Part shown: piece by piece, positions 6,921 through 10,783 of the stretch
How the letters are laid out: every line of letters begins with the position of its first letter
Numbering within the stretch: position 1 is the stretch's first letter
NCBI GenBank assembly: GCA_031262205.1
Contig: JAISID010000071.1
Location: 1-10,783, forward strand
Origin: Holosporales bacterium
GTDB lineage: Bacteria; Pseudomonadota; Alphaproteobacteria; RUG11792
DNA length: 10,783 nucleotides
Reading direction: 5' to 3'
Made by a program: the position numbers and the translations under genes
Notes under the pieces: generated by a model
Database searches by the model: none
What the model was told of the DNA's origin: nothing
What the model saw: only the letters and a program-made list of their open reading frames with translations

Positions 6921-7126
6921 AATATATCTATAATATTTTTCTTTTGACTCCCGCGATTATACCGATTTATTTAAGCGCAGCTTGTCAAGGGACGCCTCGC
7001 TTCGCTCGCTCTCACGCCCTTGACAAGTCGCTTTATAAATCGGTCGAGATATCCTCGTTCCAAAAGATAAATATTATTGGGGGAAGGTTTGGTTGTATAG
7101 TCTGGTTTCTTACCGTTAACATCGGT
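6921..7126 (+). repeat. Dispersed palindromic repeat, copy C
   Basis: Third copy of the unit, with inner arms 6962-6991 and 7017-7043. Its 30-nt left arm is the same as that of copy B, while its right arm equals that of copy A exactly. The conserved right half runs to about 7080. Beyond it this copy has GGGGGAAGGTTTGG where A and B have the T6 run. It lies downstream of the dehydrogenase-like gene in the same orientation as copy B. Confidence 0.92.
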
Positions 7127-7260
7127 ATCCTAAATTTTGCAGGGAAAGCGAGCGCGGGGGATGTTGATTGCTTGATTGGAAATCACCCCTTGTGGGACAA
7201 TAAAAGCGATTCGGCAATAACCCAGGAAATTTTTCAAAGAAAGCTACTATATTAACAAGT

Positions 7261-8529
7261 CTACGAGTTCATTGAATTGAAAAAGTCTTCGTTTGTTTTG
7301 GAGTATTTCAGTTTTTCAATTAAAAACTCCATAGCCTCTATAGTTCCCATCGGGTTTAAGATTCGCCTTAATATCCACATTTTCGACATTTTGCCTTTGT
7401 CGTTGACGAGCAACTCTTCTTTACGCGTCCCCGACCTGTTTATATCGATTGCGGGGAATACTCTTTTTTCTGAAAGTTTTCTATCCAAAATAATCTCCGA
7501 GTTGCCCGTGCCTTTAAATTCTTCAAAGATGACGTCGTCCATGCGAGAGCCTGTTTCGACGAGAGCCGTTGCTATTATCGTTAGCGAGCCGCCTTCTTCT
7601 ATATTTCTCGCGGCTCCGAAGAATCTCTTCGGCTTTTGAAGCGCGTTTGAATCGACTCCGCCCGTCAAAACCTTCCCTGAAGATGGGACGACTGTGTTGT
7701 AAGCTCTTGCCAAGCGAGTTATCGAATCGAGAAGTATCACGACGTCTCTTTTGTGTTCGACCAATCGCTTGGCTTTTTCGATCACCATTTCCGTAACCTG
7801 AACGTGCCGAGAAGCAGGTTCGTCGAACGTCGAACTGATAACCTCTCCGTCAACCGACCTTTGCATATCGGTCACTTCTTCAGGCCTTTCGTCTATCAGA
7901 AGCACTATAAGGTAAACGTCTTTGAATTTCGCCGTAATCGACTGAGCGATTGTTTGAAGCATTACGGTTTTTCCCGTTCTGGGCGGAGCGACGATTAAAG
8001 CTCTCTGTCCTTTTCCTATCGGGGCGACTAAGTCTATGACTCTTTGCGTAAGCCCGTTCCGCCCGTTTTTCGCGTCGCTTTCTGATTCTAAACTCAGCAT
8101 TTCATCGGGATAAAGAGGAGTTAAATTGTCGAAATTGGTTCTTCTTTTAATATTTTCCGTGTCTTCAAAATTAACCTTTGTTATTTTTATGACTGAAAAA
8201 TACCTTTCGGATTCTTTAGGAGCTTTTATTTGGCATTCGATCGTGTCTCCAGTCTTTAGTCCTAGCTTCTTAATGAACGAAGGGGAAACATAAACGTCGT
8301 CTGGTCCTGGAAGATAATTTGATTCGGGCGATCTTAAAAATCCGAATCCGTCTTGTAAAATTTCCAGGACTCCGATGCTAAAGATTGGCGTGTCCGCCTC
8401 TGAAACTTTTTTTAATATCGAAAAAATAAGGTCTTGTTTTCTCATTATGTGGGGATTTTCAACCTTATGCTCAATCGCGTACTCCATTAGCGTCGACAAC
8501 GATTTTGTTTTTAACTCTTGCAAGTTCAT
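7261..8529 (-). CDS. rho: Transcription termination factor Rho
   Basis: Hexameric RNA-dependent ATPase that ends transcription at Rho-dependent sites. The 422 residues match the usual length of about 420. An N-terminal helical region (about 1-45) leads into the cold-shock-like RNA-binding domain, with the RNP-type GVLEILQDGFGFLR at 53-66. The ATPase domain has Walker A APPRTGKT (181-188), LIDERPEEVTDM (211-222), Walker B VVILLDS (263-269), the Q-loop LTGGVDSNALQKPKRFFGA (288-306), GTGNSEIILDR (340-350) and the arginine finger region PAIDINRSGTRKEELL (359-374). Nothing expected is missing. The ATG start is preceded by AGGA (8537-8540 on the complement) at good distance. It diverges from rpmE across a 142-bp spacer. 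In other alphaproteobacteria rho is often near the origin, which agrees with the nearby parS. Confidence 0.97.
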   Translation of the reverse strand: MNLQELKTKSLSTLMEYAIEHKVENPHIMRKQDLIFSILKKVSEADTPIFSIGVLEILQDGFGFLRSPESNYLPGPDDVYVSPSFIKKLGLKTGDTIECQIKAPKESERYFSVIKITKVNFEDTENIKRRTNFDNLTPLYPDEMLSLESESDAKNGRNGLTQRVIDLVAPIGKGQRALIVAPPRTGKTVMLQTIAQSITAKFKDVYLIVLLIDERPEEVTDMQRSVDGEVISSTFDEPASRHVQVTEMVIEKAKRLVEHKRDVVILLDSITRLARAYNTVVPSSGKVLTGGVDSNALQKPKRFFGAARNIEEGGSLTIIATALVETGSRMDDVIFEEFKGTGNSEIILDRKLSEKRVFPAIDINRSGTRKEELLVNDKGKMSKMWILRRILNPMGTIEAMEFLIEKLKYSKTNEDFFNSMNS

Positions 8530-8590
8530 AATTTTTTCCTTTTGCTTAAAATTTAATTTTGACGATGTTCAATCGGCGTAAAGAAACTTA

Positions 8591-8619
8591 TTGATTTCTA
8601 CCGCAATCCGCAGTATATT
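8591..8619 (+). promoter_or_regulatory. Candidate sigma-70 promoter for rpmE
   Basis: TTGATT (8591-8596) and TATATT (8614-8619) are separated by the ideal 17 nt. The predicted start near 8626 gives a leader of about 45 nt before the rpmE ATG. Base-match inference only. Confidence 0.45.
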
Positions 8620-8671
8620 AAACACTATACTTATTTTCGAGAAAAAATAAAATAATTTTTTTAGGGGCCGT

Positions 8672-8890
8672 ATGAAAAAAAATATTCATCCTAATTACCA
8701 CGCTATTTCAGTGACTCTGACAAACGGAGAGAAATTTGAAACAAGGTCTGTTTACGGAAAAGAAGGCGAAGTTATTAACTTAGATATCGATCCGTTAACC
8801 CATCCAGCCTGGACAGGCGGAGGGCAAAAGTTAGTAGATTCCGCTGGACAAATAAGTAAGTTCAAAAAAAGGTATAGCTTTAAAAGCTAA
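8672..8890 (+). CDS. rpmE: 50S ribosomal protein L31 (bL31, cysteine-free alphaproteobacterial type)
   Basis: Small protein of the large ribosomal subunit that helps form the bridge to the 30S head. The 72 residues open with MKKNIHPNYH and carry the family's TNGEKFETRS strand, the DIDPLTHPAWTGG motif (39-49) and a basic tail ending in SKFKKRYSF. There is no cysteine, so it is the zinc-free form; the insertion-containing, Cys-lacking variant with HPAWTGG..LVD is typical of Alphaproteobacteria. The ATG is preceded by an AGGGG ribosome-binding sequence (8663-8667). It is a single-gene unit diverging from rho. A 7-bp inverted repeat, TAGCTTT-A-AAAGCTA (8875-8889), runs up to the stop codon. Confidence 0.96.
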   Translation: MKKNIHPNYHAISVTLTNGEKFETRSVYGKEGEVINLDIDPLTHPAWTGGGQKLVDSAGQISKFKKRYSFKS

Positions 8891-9264
8891 TGAAATCCTT
8901 AAAAGAACAGTTTCATACACGGCTTAAACGGCCGTATAGAAATTTATTCTGAAATTATTTTTTTGGCATGTAATAGAACAATTAGAATCTGTGGAATTGT
9001 CTCTCAGCATCTTATTTCTATTGGCGAGGATTGCGCTAATTGCAATCGCGTCTGTTGGCGTTACGAGGATAATCCTCAAGATATATTGCGGGGGAGTTTC
9101 CAACAATTTATACGCGCCCTAAAATTAGTCAAAAATCATCCCCCATCGCTTTGTAGGAGGCAATCGTAAAAAGACGGCGCTCAAAATCTACCCATTCGCG
9201 GCGAATTTTATTATCATAAACTTTGAAGATTTTATATATTCGCTAATAGATACCGTGGGAAGAA
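8891..9264. other. Gap with no convincing gene between rpmE and parS
   Basis: A weak terminator-like arrangement follows rpmE: an ACGGC/GCCGT hairpin (8919-8935), then an all-AT hairpin of AATTT/AAATT (8941-8956) and a T7 run at 8958-8964. Open frames of about 60-70 codons exist on both strands (8963-9169 plus, 8924-9106 minus, the latter from a TTG). None has a ribosome-binding site or a family motif I recognise. A small perfect inverted repeat, ATTCGC-G-GCGAAT, lies at 9194-9206. The stretch may be a decayed gene, but this is not demonstrable from the sequence. Confidence 0.6.
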
Positions 9265-9280
9265 TGTTTCACGTGAAACA
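9265..9280. promoter_or_regulatory. parS: parS, ParB (Spo0J)-binding centromere site
   Basis: TGTTTCACGTGAAACA is a perfect 16-bp palindrome and matches the broadly conserved bacterial chromosomal parS consensus (TGTTNCACGTGAAACA). Flanking bases extend the symmetry to 20 bp (9263-9282). In the family, ParB loads here as a CTP-dependent clamp and the ParABS system uses it to segregate newly copied origins. It lies 15 bp upstream of the prmC GTG start, so bound ParB could cover the prmC promoter region. parA and parB are not in the window. A chance exact match in a window of this size is very unlikely. Confidence 0.93.
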
Positions 9281-9295
9281 TTTAAAAAGGCAATT

Positions 9296-10123
9296 GTGAA
9301 ATTAAACATAAAAAAAACGGCGTCGCTCTTTTCGAAAAAATACAAAGTCCGAGAAAAAGACATCCTCATTTTACTAGCCCGCATATTAAATTCCTCTTAC
9401 TCAAATTTGTTTTTCGAAGAAGAAACAGAGGCGTCTTACTCGGACGTTGCAAAACTTGAAGAATACTTAACCAGACTTGGAAAACAAGAACCAATTTCAA
9501 AGATTATTCAACAAAAAGAATTCTATGGGATACCGTTTAAAACTAATGAACACACATTAGACCCTCGGCCGGAAACGGAGTTAATCATAGACCTTTTTAG
9601 AAAATATTACAAAGATCAAAACGCCGTCTTAAGGACGCTTGACCTAGGAAGCGGAACGGGGTGTATCGGCCTTACGATTTTAAGCCTATACAAAAACTCT
9701 CTTTGTAACTTTGCAGACGCAGATGAAGCGGCCATAAACGTAACCATAGAAAACGCAGCCGCTTTGGGACTTTCCAATAGATGCGAATTTACTATTAGCG
9801 ACTGGTTCTCAAACGTCTCAGGACAGTACGACGTTATAGTCTCAAACCCTCCTTATATTGCCGACGGTTATAAGCTCGACAAAACCGTTTTGTTTGATCC
9901 TCCAGCCGCGCTCTTCGCAGGAACCGACGGATTAGATTCCTACAAAGCCATCCTCCCGCAAATTCGCAGCTTTCTGAAACCTTATGGGAAATTAATCCTT
10001 GAAATAGGATACGATCAAAAAGACAAGATTCTAGAGATAGCTTGCAACCTAAAATTGCTCGAAATCGCTAAAGATCTGCGCGGGATTTCCCGCGCGTTAG
10101 TTTTCGAATGCGATTTGCATTAG
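9296..10123 (+). CDS. prmC: Peptide chain release factor N5-glutamine methyltransferase PrmC (HemK)
   Basis: Methylates the Gln of the GGQ loop in release factors RF1 and RF2 using SAM. The 275 residues comprise an N-terminal helical substrate-binding domain (about 1-75) and a Rossmann methyltransferase domain. Seen motifs are QEPISKI..KEFYGIPF (64-81), DPRPETE (89-95), SAM motif I LDLGSGTGCIGL (115-126), the acidic DAD after the second strand (141-143), the catalytic VSNPPYI (182-188), DPPAALFAGTDGLDSY (201-216) and LRGISRALVF (261-270). The start is GTG with AAGG (9287-9290) 5 nt upstream. prfA, a frequent partner, is not adjacent. A strong GC hairpin lies in the last 50 nt of the gene. Confidence 0.96.
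   Translation: MKLNIKKTASLFSKKYKVREKDILILLARILNSSYSNLFFEEETEASYSDVAKLEEYLTRLGKQEPISKIIQQKEFYGIPFKTNEHTLDPRPETELIIDLFRKYYKDQNAVLRTLDLGSGTGCIGLTILSLYKNSLCNFADADEAAINVTIENAAALGLSNRCEFTISDWFSNVSGQYDVIVSNPPYIADGYKLDKTVLFDPPAALFAGTDGLDSYKAILPQIRSFLKPYGKLILEIGYDQKDKILEIACNLKLLEIAKDLRGISRALVFECDLH
10078..10104 (+). terminator. Terminator-like GC hairpin inside the prmC 3' end
   Basis: GCGCGGGA (10078-10085) pairs with TCCCGCGC (10088-10095) through up to eight pairs, followed at once by GTTAGTTTT. This has the shape of an intrinsic terminator, although the T-tract is interrupted and the hairpin is within coding sequence, about 28 nt before the prmC stop. The sequence also encodes the conserved LRGISRA segment, so the hairpin may be partly a by-product of codon choice. 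Confidence 0.35.
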
Positions 10124-10130
10124 AAACAAC

Positions 10131-10161
10131 TTGAAACTTCTTACGTTATTATGATTATAAT
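10131..10161 (+). promoter_or_regulatory. Candidate promoter for tRNA-Gln
   Basis: TTGAAA (10131-10136) and a perfect TATAAT (10156-10161) are 19 nt apart. The predicted start is about 5 nt before the mature tRNA, a typical position for a tRNA gene. The same 19-nt spacing appears in the candidate rsmH promoter. Confidence 0.45.
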
Positions 10162-10172
10162 TACATTATAAA

Positions 10173-10246
10173 TGGGAGATAGTTTAGCGGTAGAACTACC
10201 GGCTCTGGACCGGTCAACCTTGGTTCGAATCCAGGTCTCCCAGCCA
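10173..10246 (+). tRNA. trnQ: tRNA-Gln (anticodon CUG), CCA encoded
   Basis: A complete 74-nt cloverleaf. The acceptor TGGGAGA (10173-10179) pairs with TCTCCCA (10236-10242), followed by discriminator G and an encoded CCA (10244-10246). The anticodon arm ACCGG/CCGGT encloses loop CTCTGGA, giving anticodon CUG, which reads CAG. The T arm has the TTCGAAT loop with a CTTGG/CCAGG stem containing one G-T pair. The U1-A72 first pair is typical of bacterial tRNA-Gln. A UUG-reading tRNA-Gln would also be expected elsewhere in the genome. No classic intrinsic terminator follows. Confidence 0.97.
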
Positions 10247-10553
10247 GTTTTCGTAAAAAAAGCCTCTTAAAATCTTAAACTTATTACGTTTTTTCACCAT
10301 GACTAGAAAGTTATGAAGTTGAAACACATTTGCTATGCCCCTTTAAAATAGCCCTTGTATTACAAGTACATATAAAGACAATCTTTAGCATCCACGCAAT
10401 AATTAAAATGCTTATTTATAAGAATAATAAATTAACGAGGAGTATATATAAAATATAATTAAAATCAAAAAAAAAAAAACATGTAAATGCATGGAATACT
10501 ATGATATAGATATAGTTAGAAAAATTTAATTTAACATAAGGAGTGTAGAAGAA
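10247..10553. other. AT-rich leader region upstream of the exported-protein gene
   Basis: These 307 bp contain no gene I can support. They become increasingly AT-rich toward the right and include a run of 13 A (10467-10479) followed by CATGTAAATGCATG. A candidate promoter and the ribosome-binding site AAGGAG (10538-10543) of the last gene lie here. Confidence 0.75.
10432..10459 (+). promoter_or_regulatory. Candidate promoter for the terminal exported-protein gene
   Basis: TTAACG (10432-10437, four of six consensus bases) and a perfect TATAAT (10454-10459) are 16 nt apart. The resulting leader would be about 85-90 nt, long for this window, and would include the A13 tract. The surrounding AT richness makes chance matches easy, so this is tentative. 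Confidence 0.3.
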
Positions 10554-10783
10554 ATGATAATAATAGCAAGACTAGTGATAGCTGGAGCGTTAGCGGCGAT
10601 GAGCGGAGTAAGTTGGTCTGCCGAGGATAGAGCGGGAAGAGAAGAGAGACCGATAAGGGACGAGAGGACATTGGGGATAGCAGGCGAAGAAACGGGATGG
10701 GGAACGGGAGAATGGGCTTTTGGAGAAAGAAGAGACGTCGCGGAGGAAGCGATAGAGGAGATGAGAGAAGCGGTAAGGGGAGC
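10554..10783 (+). CDS. Exported protein of unknown function, N-terminal part only
   Basis: The frame is open from an ATG preceded by AAGGAG (10 nt away) to the window edge, 76 codons plus two bases. The N-terminus looks like a Sec signal peptide: R6, a hydrophobic stretch (about 7-20) and a likely cleavage site after WSA (21-23). The mature part is highly charged and low in complexity, rich in Arg, Glu and Gly, with ERP, GEETGWGTGEW and a predicted amphipathic helix (DVAEEAIEEMREAVRG). Codon use is odd: 64 of 76 codons end in A or G, Ile is always ATA and Arg always AGA or AGG. I do not recognise a family. Because a purine-rich strand has few stop codons, openness alone is weak evidence; the ribosome-binding site and signal peptide carry the call. 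Confidence 0.62.
   Translation, partial: MIIIARLVIAGALAAMSGVSWSAEDRAGREERPIRDERTLGIAGEETGWGTGEWAFGERRDVAEEAIEEMREAVRG

Larger units (their letters stand above)
6691..7260. other. Gene-free spacer between the dehydrogenase-like gene and rho
   Basis: This 570-bp spacer lies between convergent genes and holds the hairpin at 6719-6738 and repeat copy C. An open frame from 6944 to 7255 starts at a TTG inside the repeat without a ribosome-binding site. Its first half is repeat sequence and I do not regard it as a gene. No clear terminator for rho is visible at its minus-strand 3' side. Confidence 0.75.

Noticed and set aside
3034..7126. CRISPR array or tandem repeat interpretation of the three repeat copies
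   Set aside because: Copies are about 200 bp, 1.8-2.1 kb apart and separated by whole genes. There are no short regular spacers and no cas genes.
6944..7255. 103-codon plus-strand open frame across repeat C
   Set aside because: It starts at a TTG inside the repeat, has no ribosome-binding site, and its first half is repeat sequence. The tail has no recognisable motif. Kept only as a property of the repeat.
8963..9169. 68-codon plus-strand open frame with several Cys residues (CGIVS, CANCNRVC)
   Set aside because: The spacing does not form a clear zinc motif, there is no ribosome-binding site, and an opposing frame overlaps it. Not supportable as a gene.
10526..10783. Open frame on the minus strand opposite the terminal exported-protein gene, reading Ala/Ser/Pro/Leu-rich
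   Set aside because: A pyrimidine-rich strand rarely contains stop codons, so the openness carries little information. The plus-strand frame has a ribosome-binding site and a signal peptide; this one has no visible start within the window.

Overview
This is a 10.8 kb piece of an AT-rich bacterial chromosome, most likely from an alphaproteobacterium with a reduced, host-associated lifestyle. The pointers are a cysteine-free L31 protein of the alphaproteobacterial type, an alphaproteobacterial-style Rho P-loop (APPRTGKT), a very short divergent FtsL, long gene-poor spacers with dispersed palindromic repeats, and a perfect 16-bp parS site. The parS site suggests the window lies in the origin-proximal part of the chromosome. 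I cannot name the genus.

Layout. (1) Positions 1-2894, minus strand: the front of a division and cell-wall (dcw) cluster, rsmH-ftsL-ftsI, joined by 4-bp start/stop overlaps; ftsI runs off the left edge and no mraZ precedes rsmH. (2) 2895-3442: spacer with palindromic repeat copy A. (3) 3443-4704, plus strand: smpB (trans-translation) and truA (tRNA pseudouridine synthase), 17 bp apart. (4) 4705-7260: one gene of the UDP-glucose dehydrogenase family, flanked by direct repeat copies B and C. Its fold motifs are kept but almost every catalytic residue is replaced. (5) 7261-8529, minus strand: rho. (6) 8672-8890, plus strand: rpmE, divergent from rho. (7) 8891-9295: a gap with no convincing gene, ending in parS. 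(8) 9296-10246: prmC and tRNA-Gln(CUG). (9) 10247-10783: a very AT-rich leader and the start of an exported, Arg/Glu/Gly-rich protein with purine-biased codons, cut by the right edge.

Most genes are housekeeping: septum synthesis, 16S rRNA methylation, ribosome rescue, tRNA modification, transcription termination, ribosome structure, release-factor methylation and glutamine decoding. The non-routine content is the apparent pseudoenzyme and its flanking repeats, the repeat family itself, the parS site, and the unidentified exported protein. I see no CRISPR array, transposase, phage gene or defence system.
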